Assembly (NCBI GenBank): GCA_022495995.1
Contig: JAFEMH010001305.1
Span: 186,001-250,000 of the forward strand
Origin: Adenophora triphylla var. japonica
Lineage: Eukaryota > Streptophyta > Magnoliopsida > Asterales > Campanulaceae
Length of the DNA stretch: 64,000 nt
Direction of reading: 5' to 3'
Shown here: piece after piece, positions 1 through 12,552 of the stretch
Position numbering within the stretch: position 1 is the stretch's first letter
Layout: each line of letters opens with the position of its first letter
Made by a program: the position numbers and the translations under genes
The notes under the pieces: generated by a model
Told to the model about the DNA's origin: nothing
Database searches by the model: none
What the model saw: only the letters and a program-made list of their open reading frames with translations

Positions 1-85
1 ACCAAGTCAACGACGGTGGCAGCATCGAAGAACAACAAAAGGTCACTCAGCATCGAAAGATTGACCCCATGTCGACAAAAAACCA

Positions 86-188
86 GGGGCTTGCCTTCGC
101 CTCACGGGCATCAAGAAAGTTCAAGCAGAGGCTTGCCTTCGCCTTCATGCGCATCAAGAAAGTTCAAGCTGGGGCTTGCCTTCATCCT

Positions 189-223
<35 letters not shown>

Positions 224-313
224 AAAGCTCAAGCAAAAGCTTAAAAAAAAAAAAGAGCTCAAGCAAAAGATTCAAATAAAAAAAAACCCAAGCTTCAAAA
301 AAAAAAAAAAAAG
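86..313 (+). repeat. short direct repeats and A-rich tract in element A
   Basis: A unit of about 57 nt containing AAGAAAGTTCAAGC and GGCTTGCCTTC is repeated two to three times (86-187). A purine-rich tract of A runs with AAGCTCAAGCAAAAG repeats follows to about 313. Long reading frames here are products of poly-lysine coding. A similar A-rich tract follows the integrase in element D (36475-36765), and a shared hairpin motif follows both (641 here, 36771 in D). Confidence 0.7.
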
Positions 314-3053
314 AGGCCAAGGACCCAGCACCACAATCAGAGGCTTGACATATTGGCAAGATTAAAGCCCGAAGAACGGAAGTTGTCGACAACAAGGGAG
401 CAGTTAAAGCAACGGCAAAAACATATCATAAGCCCTTAAGAAGCATTCAAAATCTTTCTCCCCCGATGAAGGACGACGATCAAGAAGCCACGGAATCGCT
501 GAAATATCTGTCAAAATGACTTGTCAAGGAATCACCTCAAGGCCCGTACCTTATCATCCAAATTTCCTATCCGAGCCTTTTCACCAAAAGTATCACAAAT
601 GTTCATACCCCTTTTCCAAAGCCAAACACAGTTCAAGCCCGAACTACGGCGACCTGAGATCCTTATAACAAGGGGAACGTAGGCAACCAGAAATGGTCCG
701 GTCATAAACACATCCAAATCCCAAGAAAATTCGGTCTCATCAATGGCCTCTCCTATACACAATCTTTTTTCGCAATTCGCCAACTTTACCCTTGGTATTG
801 GTCGACTTTCTCCTCATGATTAATCAAAATGTTTGTTCATATCGAGATTAGGGGTTTGAATGACCCGAGCATTAATAAAGGGTTTTAAGCAATCTTGTGA
901 TCATTTTGAGTAAAAACATGTTTTCAAATGTCTCGACAAGTCTTCTTTTTCTATATTATAGGAAAAATAGAGCTAAACACTAATTTTCTGTCAGCAGGGG
1001 CTTCCATACACTTTTACAAACCTTTCTACACTTATGCTCTCTCAAAAGAGTCAAACCCAAAGCGAGTTCTTTTGTGCCTTCATCAAATGAGGCCATCAAA
1101 TAACACAAATCAGGGATTCGTCCCCACTTTTCGAAAATATGCCCCTGCAGGTATACATTTCTAAATTATCTTTCTTTTACATTTTCTTCCGGTTGACTAA
1201 TTGACTAAAGAAAATAATAAAGTAAATATAGAAGGATGGGTTGCCTCTTTTGCTACATGACAACTCAATTTGCAGGTGGGACTTTCGTCAAGCCATTTCC
1301 TTAGAGTGGGGCTTCTCTGGTCATGCCGGGTCCACGTTGGTTCTTCATTTCGCTACAAGATTCACAATCATGAGACTGAGGCTTTATCGAGTCACTTCTT
1401 CAAAATCAAGACTTCGCCAACACATCTCTTCAGACCAAGGCTTCGCCAAGCAAAGGGCGATTTGATCACCATATTGGCCATGGGCTTGTCAAGTGCTGTT
1501 CTTTGATGTCCAAGGTTGAGGATGGAATTTTAATCAGAACCAGGGATTCATCATGGCTAATATTAAAATCCGAGTCCATAAAACTCCTTGTACCACTCAG
1601 AATGAGGTGTTGATGATCAATTTTGGAAGGTTTCAGGAATTTTAGTTTAATGATTTCCCTCAACACCGACGGGACTTTCACGGTAGAGGAGGAAGAGGAT
1701 CCCCATCCCTCTCTTGGTCAGATAAACTACCACCTTCCTCATATGGAACCTCCACCGGGCCACACTCATCTCAACCTGTGAATCAACCATCCTTTCGGCC
1801 TCAGTCTGGTGCACATTCACAATTCGGTCCGGGATAATCGTTTGGGGAAACAAATTGAATTCAGTCCGATTTGGGCCAGTATGGTGTGCCTCAATGCGAT
1901 GCAATCGCGGCGGTTTGGTATGTCTCAACAGGTTCGGTACGAGATCGATCGGGGGCTTCTCAGTTACATCAGTTTGGTATGATTTCTCAGTTGGGTTTGG
2001 GACGACGGTCAAATATGGATCAGTTTGAACTTCTCAGTCCCAGTAGTTTGGAAAGCCTCGACAGCAACCCAGTTCAAGACAGCCAGTCCCCGACACCGCA
2101 CAAGTCTCACAAGATCCCTTCATGACCGCCTTAACAGGACAGCAAACCCCCAATCCCACTCTCGGTCGCCCAGACTACTCCCGAGGATGTCACCACCCGG
2201 CCTCTGTGGTACTACTACCGGAACCCATGCTCCTCGATCTTTGGGTCGGCCCGGCTCCCCAAATACGGACTCTATGGACCCATGCGATGTCGACGTGACT
2301 AATCAGTTCGCAGTTCCTCGGTGGGGGCAAAATCAGCACGAAATGTCTTCTCATGGTTGGGGGTACCTTGGAATGCCACAGCAAATTGGGATCCCGTCTC
2401 AGTTCGGAAACGATCAAGCAGGACCTTCACAACACCGGTTTAGAGTGCCGCGGCAACGGTTTGGGATGCCACCACGGTTTGGTTCGGGACAACGAGAATG
2501 ATGCTAGTTCGGTGCTCCTAACACGGCTTCCACAAACCCATTTCTCACTCGGGGATCAATGGGCCACCAAGCCCCTAATCCTGTCTCATCGTAATCACCG
2601 GACCACGGTATCCTCCCGGTTATACACCATCACCCGGCCTGCATGCATGCGGTTCAACAACCAAGGGCCACAACCCGTATTTAAGTTTCACATGGGCTCG
2701 GAACTCGAGCTACCCGGCCACCTCGGGTCTACCACCACCCTCTTTGCCAATTGGAAGTCAACAGCAAGACGCTGGGTTCTATCCCTTTGACCAGGCTCCT
2801 ACTCACACTCCCCAGGGTAATTTGGGCTAAGGACAGGTTTACGCCTATGCCCCAGGCCTTGCCATACTTTCCGCCAGCGTGCCGCCAATGGTAACCTCTC
2901 TCTCCAGCACGATCACCGGCTTGAACACTCTGGTTTCACCACCGGACCCTCATCTGGCTTTGGTTCACGGAACTGGCATAAGGAAATGAAAGCGCAGTCG
3001 CCTAGGCGACACGAAAGAAGGCCGCCCTCCGGCCCGCAGATCCCGATTCCATT
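314..3053 (+). other. degenerate internal region of element A
   Basis: No intact gene. It contains one copy of the conserved hairpin motif (641-695). Proline/glutamine/glycine-rich reading frames at about 1690-2820 are broken by stops in all frames and could be the low-complexity N-terminal part of gag. That reading rests on composition and position just before the gag core, not on a recognised domain. Confidence 0.5.
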
Positions 3054-3530
3054 ATGCCTCTACCGCACAAGTTTGTAATGCCTAATCTGGACCTGTTTGA
3101 TGGGACTGCATGCCCAAAAACTCATTTGGACACGTATACTTTGGCAATGAAAGCTAAAGGATGCACAAACCAGCAGTTGGCCGACTACTTCTCCTTAAAA
3201 CTAGGGAGCTTCTAAAGTGGTTCTTTCGATTGAAACCCAAGTTCGGGGCTACTTGGGAACAGATGACCAGTACTTTCACAGATAAGTATAAAGCCAACTT
3301 GGAATGGGAGAAAAACAGAGTTGACCTGCAGACGAAGATGCATCGCCCAGATGAGAATATTGGGGATTTTTATAAAAGGTGGAACTTGAAGCTCAGTGAA
3401 ATGGCCATCCCTCTCTCTGATGAGGAGCAGTTAGACATCTTCCAGTCATGCTTGAAGTAGCATTTAAGGGCCTCACTTAGCAATTTCCCCTATCCGGATC
3501 TGGGGGCAATGGTCAATTCTGGGGCTAAAT
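3054..3530 (+). pseudogene. relic gag core of element A
   Basis: Gag packages the retrotransposon RNA into particles. Reading from the ATG at 3054 gives the plant gypsy gag opening (KFVMPNLDLFDG followed by CPKTHLDTY). After a shift of frame near 3200 it continues with KWFFRLKP, WEQMTSTFTDKY and IGDFYKRWNLKLSEM. An in-frame stop at 3458-3460 interrupts it, and the same frame resumes with SNFPYPDLGAMV. The order matches the Retrotrans_gag domain of Tat/Ogre-type elements as known to me. At least one frameshift and one nonsense codon make it non-functional. No zinc knuckle or protease follows. Confidence 0.7.
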
Positions 3531-6340
3531 TTGAGAGGGCTTACAATCAGCAGCAAGTTGTTGCACACCTTACGAGATCTACCGGGCTTCTTCCACCTCC
3601 AACACGACTCCTGCCCAGCCCTATTCGGGACAGGATTGCAACAACGCCACTCCTTTTGTGCCAAGGAAAGGTGATGTGCCCAAGCCGCGAAGCCTTAAGC
3701 TTGAAGATTTCGGAATTCCTCTGAGCGACGTCTTTCAGGGACTTGTGAAGGAAGGTCGTTTGACCTTTGGACAACCATCGGCCCATGGATCCCGATGTCC
3801 CTTTGGAAGAACTCGTATGCTCTGAAAAGGGCGGTGTGATCCCCGCCCAATACAGTCAACAATCCATTCCCTAGGAAAAAATCATAGGGTGAATATGATT
3901 GAAGCCATGAACAAGCCAAGTGTCACTATGGCTAACAGTTCCCATATGGAAGACACCCTTCGAAGGGAGGATTCTAGTTTCATAGTTGTTGTCAATTTCG
4001 CCTCGAGGATTCTAGTTTCATAGTTGTTATCAAAGATGGGTTTCTCACTTCATGACGTAATGCTACAACTTCACCTTGAGGGCTCTCACGTTGATCGATT
4101 GGCTCGGTACTTCATTAGTATGTCAGTTTTACTGTCAAATCTTTAACTAGACCTCTGTAGTGATGCTTTGTCGAACCTGGGGCTTCATCAAATCATTCAG
4201 AGAAAGATTCCGTGGCTTTCGCCATGTCTCTTCCACGGAATGGGGCTTTATCAAGTCACACCTATCTTCAGAAGAAAGGCCAAGTCACCTCAACAACTAT
4301 CTTGGAGTTTCAACTTTAGAACTTGGTATATGGCAACTCCCTGCATCATCAAAGGTTGAGAACTGGGAATCTCCTCATATCAGCATTTTGCCAAGTCATT
4401 CTCCAAATTTATGTCAAGTCACAACTAACCCAAGCGAAAGAGGGTTCATTCATATCAACATACTTTGATTCTAGAGCCTGTCAGCATCAGCTTCAAATGT
4501 CCGAGACTAAAAAGAAATTTCAATCGAGACCCAGGGTTCAAACCCAACTTCATCCCAAGATCAAAATTGAGGTCCGCATGATACTGCTGACCTACAACAA
4601 GACCTCATTAATGACATGCAATTCAGTCCACGGCCAAAGGATATCACCCCACCAGCTCAAAGCTTGTCCCAAACAGTCCACAACACATACAAACCCTCTC
4701 ACCACATACATCCCCACAAAAATCTCCCCAGGGCTCATGTAGCATGCAAAACATGAATCAATAAAAAAAAAAAAACCTAAGCGATTGCGAATCATTTTTA
4801 GTTCCATGCATGCATCCATCATCATGAATGTCATATGTGCATTTGTCCCTCTACTATCAAATGTAGCAATTCAAGCACGAAAGACCAGTTTTCCATCACT
4901 ACCCGAAGCCTCTCCGCGGCAAGGATGGTCTCCACCGAAGCGTAATTCCAATGACTTCAACGGAACTACCCAAATGACTGACACATTAGGTCAACACCAC
5001 CTTGGCTCCGGATCTACAGTGCATCAAGTCCGTGAGGACATCTTCCGACATCTCCAATGTCCACAAATGGATGAGGACAGCCTCCAGTATCTACAGTTTG
5101 GCAAAGATAAGCTCCGGTGTCTGCAACTTGGTAAAGACAACCCCCAACGTCCACAAATGGATGAAGACAGCCTCCAGTATCTCCAGTTTGGTAAAAACGA
5201 CATCATCTCTTCTAGAACCATCACCACCAGCAAAATGCTTCCCAACATATCACACTGTTAAAATTGCCAACTCGACCAGAGTGCCTTCGAGTCCCTCTCT
5301 ACCAAATTAACACCTTTCCTCTGGTTTCCCTCTTACCAAGTGTTAGATGCCTTTTTGATAAGGACCCTCTCATTTCAAACTTGGTTCTTGCATTTTTCGA
5401 ACCCAAAGCCTTCCACAGCGAGAAGTCCCAAGGTGACTACAAGTTCAACAACCTCTACAAGGTCGATGATCACCAGCAAGATGCCGACTCAACCAAGCTT
5501 CTCCTTCAAGTCAAAATGCCTCCGGACTTGTCCCTATTAGGCTAATCACCCTTCGCACATCAGCACAACCCGAAGGAACTACTTCCGTCTTGTGAGATAT
5601 TTCTCCGCGCCCACTTCCATTTTGTGGGATAATTCTTCATGTCTCCCTCGATACCCACGCGGGATCATCCGCCATCCCTCAATCCATTTTACCGCAATCG
5701 CCTATTTCGTCCAAAGCCCACGCCTTCGACGCGACCTTCAACAAACCTTAACGGAAGCCGACTCCCTTCCTCATTTTCAACCCCGGCCTTCAACATAAGC
5801 CCATCTCCTCCAACAAAACTTAACGGAAGCCCATTCCCTTCCTCATTTTCAATCCAGCAAAAACCGTCCTCAAACAACCTAACAAGTCCACGGCATTGAA
5901 GCACGACATAGTGCGCCCCCAGCAAAGAAGACCATCCCCAGCAGTTTTCGAACTACGTCCAGGCTTGATTCCCATTCGGATACATAGGTAGCCTACCATA
6001 GGTCCAGTCATTTGACCAACACGGTCACCCTTTTCCCCGATAGTTCTCATAAGCCTGAATCTTTCCCAGCGAGAACACCCTCAAATAGTCTCCCTCAGGT
6101 ACAAAATCTCAAACTTAGGTTCATACTCCTGAACTAAACCTCAACTTAGGTCCATCCCTGACAAAAGTCAACGAAATTCCGTCTCTTCCCTCGTTTTCAC
6201 CTCCGGAAGCAAACGTAAGACCGATCCCTTCAAATGAAGTCCACCAAAAGACTATCTATCCCCTCGGAGTCTGTCCCCAACAAAGGATACGAACCTCGAA
6301 GGAAATCGTTTCAAAACAAGTTGATACCTCCAGATCACCC
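3531..6340 (+). other. non-coding region between gag relic and tandem arrays, element A
   Basis: No pol domain in any frame. At 5036-5215 there is a degenerate direct repeat: the block TCCACAAATGGATGA...CAGCCTCCAGTATCT recurs about 105 nt apart with shorter similar blocks between. At 5950-6000 there is one copy of the hairpin motif shared with element D. Overall it looks like an extended 3' untranslated region. Confidence 0.5.
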
Positions 6341-6346
6341 TTTGTC

Positions 6347-6669
6347 AAGGTTTGAGGCACCTAAAATGCCATCATCAAGGTTCGAGGCACCTAAAACGCC
6401 ATCATCAAGGTTCAAGGCACCTAAGACGCCATCATCAAGGTTCGAGACACCTAAGACGCCATCATCAAGGTTCGAGGCACCTAAAACGCCATCACCAAGG
6501 TTCAAGGCACCTAAGACGCCATCATCAGGTTCGAGGCACCTAAAACGCCATCATCAAGGTTCGAGGCACCTAAGACGCCATCACCAAGGTTCGAGGCACC
6601 TAAGACGCCATCATTAAGATTTGAGGCACCTAAAACGCCATCATTAAGACTTGAGGCACCTAAAACGCT
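6347..6669 (+). repeat. 30-nt tandem array 1 (GAGGCACCTAAAACGCC family)
   Basis: About 11 copies of a 30-nt unit with core GAGGCACCTAAAACGCCAT, differing by single substitutions (A/G at the CTAAAA/CTAAGA position, one 1-nt deletion near 6527). The same unit occurs as 4-5 copies in element D (43214-43335, 43506-43540). Because 30 is divisible by 3, repeat-encoded reading frames stay open; they are artefacts. Confidence 0.95.
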
Positions 6670-6756
6670 ATCACACACAACACTAGGAAAGAGATAAATC
6701 GCAATCATCCCCTAATTCGACAAACCGAAATCATTACCAAGGCGACTTCCCCAAAA

Positions 6757-7186
6757 TAGTCAAATCTTAGGGCGACTTCCCAAAAATAGTCAAATCTTAG
6801 GGCGACTTCCCAAAAATAGTCAAGTCTTAGGGTGACTTCCCAAAAATAGTCAAATCTTAGGGTGACTTCCCAAAAATAGTCAAATCTTAGGGCGACTTCC
6901 CAAAAATAGTCAAATCTTAGGGCGACTTCCCAAAAATAGTCAAGTCTTAGGGTGACTTCCCAAAAATAGTCAAATCTTAGGGCGAATTCCCAAAAATAGT
7001 CAAGTCTTAGGGTGACTTCCCATAAATAGTCAAGTCTTAGGGTGACTTCCCAAAAATAGTCAAATCTTAAGGCGACTTCCCAAAAATAGTCAAATCTTAG
7101 GGCGACTTCCCAAAAATAGTCAAATCATAGGGCGACTTCCCAAAAATAGTCAAATCTTAGGGCGACTTCCCTAAAATAGTCCCTCT
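6757..7186 (+). repeat. 30-nt tandem array 2 (GGCGACTTCCC family)
   Basis: About 14-15 copies of a 30-nt unit, GGCGACTTCCC followed by AAAAATAGTCAAATCTTA, in exact register with the 60-base rows, so unit length is constant. Neighbouring copies share variants (GGTGACTTCCC, CAAGTCTTAG) in alternation, suggesting multi-unit amplification. No counterpart is visible in element D. Confidence 0.95.
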
Positions 7187-7312
7187 AGGGTCAACGTCTG
7201 AAGATAGTCGAAAGACCCGAACTACGACTGGCTTGATTCCTCTTAAGGATACGTAGGTAGCCTACCACTAGGTCCAGCCACTCGACCACTTTGGTCACCC
7301 CTTTTTCCATCT

Positions 7313-7382
7313 TGTCAAATATGGAGCCTTACTCTTATCGACGACCCCGCTTCCTTCGAAAGCGCCGTCGCCGAGGGGCTAC
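7313..7382 (+). promoter_or_regulatory. conserved 3' terminus and polypurine tract of element A
   Basis: The 70 bases before the LTR (GTCAAATATGGAGCC ... GCCGAGGGGCTAC) appear identical to 43863-43932 in front of the 3' LTR of element D. The purine-rich GAGGGG next to the LTR start is the expected plus-strand priming site. A small hairpin (CGCTT...AAGCG) lies about 25 bases upstream. Confidence 0.7.
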
Positions 7383-9230
7383 TGTAAGTGCTCCAATTTG
7401 AGTTGTTAGTATTTTCGTTAGAAAACTAACAAAAGCCTTAACATCCCTAACATTTCTAACAAAACCTAACTTTTCTAACAAAGCAAGGGTAAATTGGGGA
7501 TTGCCATTTGAGGATGGACAAGGTAAAGAATCTCACAAATGTTGAATTTCCGGAACTGAAAGCTGCTGGAACTGCAGCTGGTTGAGTATTTGAAAATAAT
7601 ATTCCTCTTGTCCAAAGCCTGGAGCAGCATTTAATGAAGAGTGCACGCCTTCAAGATGATCCGCGCGGATGAAAATGTCTGCCCCAGTGGCCTATAAATT
7701 GAACCCTTCTCTCTCAGTTTAGACAACACAATTCACCCACAGAAGCTATTCTCGGTGAAAAACGGAGAAAACAGTGGGAATCCTTAGATTGCCACCATTT
7801 TCTCTTGAGTCTTTCCCAATCTCACTCCAAACACTCTCAAATCACTCTTAAACATACACAAGCTCAAGCTAAAATCAACACTAAAGAGGAGGATTAGAGA
7901 GAAAACATAGAGGACTTAAGTGTTATCTACTTGTTTTCTCTTTGACCAACTCTATCATCAAACACTAAACACATTCAAGCCTTGAATCCATTCAAACACA
8001 AACACAAGAAGATAGGGTTAAACCACCATTGTTAAACCCTCCTTCACCTTATCTTAAACCTCCCTCATCCATGCATGCATCTCACATTTCAAAGATGTAA
8101 CTTGTTTGTTGTCCATCCCTTGCCCTAGATCCAAGAGGATCTCCATGGAAGTTCATCTCCATGGATGATCTTCTATAAGGATCAACATTCCCTCTAAACC
8201 ATTTTAAAAGGTCCAAATTATTTCTTACTTACTTGAAAGTGTTTTCCTAAAATCATTTTCACAACACAAAATCTTTATTTCGAGATAAATCTCCCCTTCC
8301 CAAGCAAATGAAATGCTTCAAGTCCTAATGTACCCTAAGGATGGCTTGATATAGTAGATCACCACTAAAATGTTTAGTGATCACTAATCAAAGCCTAAGG
8401 AAATGGGGACAAGCATGGATGCAAAACCCCTTTTAAATCACATTTTTCTTCAAGAACATTTTGCTGTCCAGTAGCATTGTTCTGAGACCTCAGTCCATTC
8501 TCCTATTTTTTGGACATAGTAAAACTTGGAATTTGGTGTTGACTACAAAATACTTTTTGTATCCAATATCCATAGGATTACAGAAATATTTTTACTTTAT
8601 TTTTTACGTGAGTCTAACTCCCTTTTTCAAACTATTTTCCAAAGGTTAGTTTAGCAGTCTCTGGAAATCCAGATTTCACATCTGTGATTTTCAGAAGGTT
8701 TTGGTCCATCAAATCATCTCCAATCATAAAACTCTTTTGTAGTAACCTTATATAAGATGTTTTGAACAACTTTCATTCTCTGACTTTCTCCAGATTCTGA
8801 AGCTTTAAAACTCTTAAATCCATTTTAAAATCAAGTGTCCACTGTCTTTTTCATTCTGGCAGAATTGACTTTCAACTTCATGGAGTCTTTTGAGTACCAA
8901 AACTCAACCCTAAAATCACACCAAAAATCATGGGACTTTTTCAATGTCTTACAAAGAGTTATCACTTTTTAGTTTTCTCATTTTGCATTTATTTTGACCA
9001 AAGACACACACACACACACACGCACAACTGGTTTTAAGCTAGGAAGACTCGTTTTACGAGGCATTTCGGGTGAACCCTAACGTTCTTCCCGGAGTGTAAC
9101 GTGACCTCCGAACTCAAATCTCTCATTTTGGGCATTTTTCAAAGTTTTGTCCCTTAAAATAAAAATGGCGTGGCGACTCCCGTTTTGTGATTTTCAAAAA
9201 AAAAGAAAAATCTGATGGCACATCATCACA
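7383..9230 (+). repeat. 3' LTR of element A
   Basis: Begins TGTAAGTGCTCC and ends CATCATCACA. It aligns along its length with the D LTRs but is visibly more diverged from them than they are from each other. It holds a 12-bp palindrome ATCCGCGCGGAT (7659-7670), a TATAAAT box about 30 bases later (near 7694), splice- or leader-like CT-rich sequence, and an (AC)n tract (about 9005-9024). Confidence 0.85.
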
Positions 9231-9231
9231 C

Positions 9232-11967
9232 ATTCGCAAGAACCTGGTTTCCGGATCGCTGTTGAGCATGGCTGGATTTAGACTAGTGTTTGAGTTAGAA
9301 AACTTTGTATTGTCCAAGAATGATATGTTTCTTTGAAATGGGTACCTTGAAAAGGGCATGTTCAAAATGAATGTAAGAAATATTATCCGCTATGAAGCGA
9401 AGAATGAAAAGTTTGTTTCTTATGTCTACCTGTTGGATAGTCCTAATTTATGGCATGATAGATTGGGTCACGTGAATTACAACACAATTAAGAAGTTTGT
9501 GAGTCAAGAATTAATTCCTATGAATAAATTCAATTCAACTGACAAGTGTGAAATTTGCGTTGAAGCGAAAATGACTAAGTCATCATTTTCTTCGGTAACA
9601 AGAAACACAACACCTCTTGAGTTAGTTCACACAGATATTTGTGATCTAAAGTTATTGCAAACTCGAGGTGGGAAAAAGTATTTCATTACTTTTATAGACA
9701 ATTGCACTAAATATTTCTATGTATATCTCTTGAGAAGTAAGGATGAAGCACTAATGGCTTTCCAAACTTATAAGAATGAAGTTGAGAATCAACTTAATGT
9801 AAAGATTAAGAAGATTCGAAGTGATAGAGGAGGAGAATATGTCGCTCCGTTTGAAGGATTATGCTGGGAATCTGGCATTATTAATCAAACGACAGCACCA
9901 TATACACCTCAGTCTAACGGAGTAGATGAACGAATAATCGTACTCTTAAGGAGATGGTGAATGCACTGTTAATCAGTTCAGGCTTACTCGATAACTTGTG
10001 GGGGGAAGCCATACTCATGTCCAACTACATTCTTAATAATATACCCAAGAAAGGAATTGGTAAGACTCCTTACGAATTATGGCATAATCGTAAGCCGTGT
10101 TATAAATACCTTAAAGTGTGGGGGTGTCTAGCTAAGGTTGAAGTACCTAAGCCAAAGCAAATAAAAATCAGTCCCAAGACGGTTGACTGCATCTTTATTG
10201 GATATGCCAGCAATAGTAGTGCCTATCGGTTTATAGTACACAAGTCGGACATTCCTGATATGAATGAAGGAATGACGATAGAATCAAGGAACGCGTCATT
10301 CTTTGAAAATATCTTTCCTGCTAAGGATAGGAAAGATACAAGTTTTAATAAGAGAACTTATGAAGCTACAAATGGTCCATCTCGAGAAGAAGGCAAAGGA
10401 CCTAGACGTAGTAAGAGGGCAAGAGTGGAAAAGTCTTTTGGTCCTGATTTTCAATCATATATGTTAGAAAACGAACCAGCTACTATTAAAGAAGCTTTAT
10501 CTGGACCGGATAGTCCGTTCTGGAAAGAAGCAATTAACAGTGAGATAGAGTTCATAATGCATAATAATACTTGGGAGTTGGTTGATCTCCCTCCAGGATG
10601 CAAACCATTGGGTTGCAAATGGATCCTTGAAAGGAAGTATAAGGCAGATGGATCTATCGATAAGTACAAAGTTCGGCTGGTAGCCAAAAGGTTTAGAGAA
10701 AAGGAGGGATATGATTTCTTCGATACATATTCTCCTGTCACAAGAATCACATCCATACGTGTTCTCATTGCGATTGCTGCTGTGCATAACCTTGAGATAC
10801 ACCAGATGGATGTGAAGACAGCTTTCTTAAATGGAGAGCTAGACGAAGAGATTTACATGGAACAACCTGAAGGGTTCATTGTTCCAGGTAAAGAACAGAA
10901 GGTGTGTAAACTTGTTAAGTCGTTGTACAGACTAAAACAAGCACCTAAGCAATGGCTTGAAAAGTTTGACCGAACTATGTTGTCAAATGGATTCAAGATA
11001 AATGAATGTGACAAGTGTGTCTACATCAAAGGAACATCTGAATCCATTGTAATTGTCTGTCTTTATGTAGACGACATATTAATAATGGGAAGTACTCATG
11101 AATTGATCATGAATACTAAAGGCATGTTAAAGAAGCATTTTGACATGAAAGACATGGGATTGGCTGATGTCATACTAGGAATAAAGATTTCTAGAACATC
11201 GGAAGGGATAGTCCTGTCACAGTCCCATTATCTAGAGAATGTTCTTCGAAAGTTTGACATTTTTGATAGCCCTCCGGCTAAGACTCCAGTAGACTTGGCT
11301 CTACACTTAGCCAAGAACAGAGGGGAACCAGTTTCTCAATTGGAATATGCAAGAATAATTGGCAGTCTGATATACTTAACGAATTGTACACGTCCATACA
11401 TTGCATATTCAGTGAGCGAACTAAGTAGGTTCACTAGTAATCCCAGTGCCGATCACTGGAAGGCCCTAATGAGGGTATTAAGATATTTAAAGTATACATT
11501 AAAGCATGGAATACTTTATAAGAGATATCCAGCAGTATTAGAAGGATACTGTGATGTCAATTGGATATCAGACATTAAAGACTTTAAGTCCACGAGTGGA
11601 TATGTATTCACAATAGGTGGAGGAGCGGTGTCATGGAAATCCTCAAAACAAACATGTATTGCCAGATCCACGATAGAATCTGAGTTTATAGCTTTAGATA
11701 AAGCTGGAGAAGAAGCAAAATGGCTTAAGAACTTCTTGGAGGATATTCCTTGTTGGAATAAGCCTGTGCCTGCTGTAATGATACATTGTGATAGTCAATC
11801 AGTAATATGAAGAGCACAAGGCAGTATGTACAATGGTAAGTCTAGACACATTCGTCGTAGACATAACACCATTAGACAGTTGATCAAGAATGGTGTTATC
11901 ACAATTGATTATGTTAAATCAAATGATAACATAGCGGATCCGTTTACGAAAGGTATAAATAGAGATT
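9232..11967 (+). pseudogene. copia pol: integrase, reverse transcriptase, RNase H (broken)
   Basis: The polyprotein copies and integrates the element. Coding begins at the insertion junction with IRKNLVSGSLLS, then GFRLVFELENFVLS. A TGA follows near 9334 where a glycine codon is expected. GAG-pre-integrase WHDRLGHVN and the CEICVEAK zinc finger come next, then the integrase core with HTDICDLK, SDRGGEY and the PYTPQSNG block. A 1-nt deletion near 9935 shifts frame just after GVDER. The second frame (9954-11810) has the RT signatures [11 protein letters not shown] and YVDD, then RNase H. A TGA at 11808-11810 replaces the glycine codon of IGRAQ, and the frame then continues through SRHIRRRHNT to DNIADPFTKG. 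At least two nonsense changes and one frameshift: inactive. Confidence 0.93.
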
Positions 11968-12552
11968 AACTGTATAAACTGTTAAGGGGAATGGGTCTAA
12001 AACCCACAACAAATCATAGTGGATACTCAACCTTGAGAATTGAAGATCCCATGCCCTTGATTCAATGAGAAAACGAAGTTATGATGTTCAGTAGAAACAC
12101 TTGGAACCTATTATATACTCATTCCCAGAACATCCAAGTGTGTGCACCTGCAGCAGTGGTGAGGTTAAGTTGAGAAATCTTTTAATGATTCCTATACATA
12201 CGTGGTGGAGTATAGGAGGATACTCTTTATAGTAGAATCATCTATATAAGTGAGAAGTAATAAGGCCGCTTCTACATGGAACACTTATGAATGAGATACG
12301 ATCTAGGGCCGAAATGGACACAACGTGAGAACAAATAGTATTAGAGCTATTATTGTGTGAGTACTATTATCTTGGTATACATTATACAGTCACCAGTTCA
12401 AAGCATCGCGCTACTGAATGGCTAGTATATCCGATAGTATTTCACTTGGGGAGGTTCAAGGCCATAAGCTACCTATCCCGATGCAATAATAGTGCGCCGA
12501 AACTTTTGTACGAATCTGCATACATGCATTAATTGTCATTCATGTGGGCGAT
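11968..12552. other. copia 3' untranslated region and polypurine tract
   Basis: Runs from the end of pol to the LTR. The purine-rich GTGGGCGAT directly before TGTTGGAA resembles the AGTGGGAGAT polypurine tract of many plant copia elements. Residual C-terminal coding (GMGLKPTTNH) is visible near 11990-12020 behind stop codons. Confidence 0.7.

Larger units (their letters stand above)
1..9230 (+). mobile_element. Tat-type Ty3/gypsy element A, 3' part
   Basis: The left end lies outside the window. The right end is an LTR (7383-9230) of the same family as the LTRs of element D (26976-28892, 43933-45847): same TGTAAGTGCTCC start, TATAAATTGAACCC promoter block and ATC(A/G)TCACA-type end. Inside, a relic gag core sits near 3054-3530, and a 3' untranslated region with two 30-nt tandem arrays follows. 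No protease, reverse transcriptase or integrase is recognisable between gag and LTR, so this copy is internally deleted or non-autonomous. It interrupts the copia reading frame that resumes at 9231. The 5-bp target duplication cannot be tested because the left end is missing. Confidence 0.8.

Noticed and set aside
6234..6617. Ser/Arg/Lys/Pro repeat protein (SRFEAPKTPS units)
   Set aside because: Same cause: a 30-nt tandem array in the 3' UTR of a retrotransposon, with an indel that breaks the frame.
6347..7186. CRISPR-like array
   Set aside because: Units are directly adjacent without unique spacers, in a plant retrotransposon.
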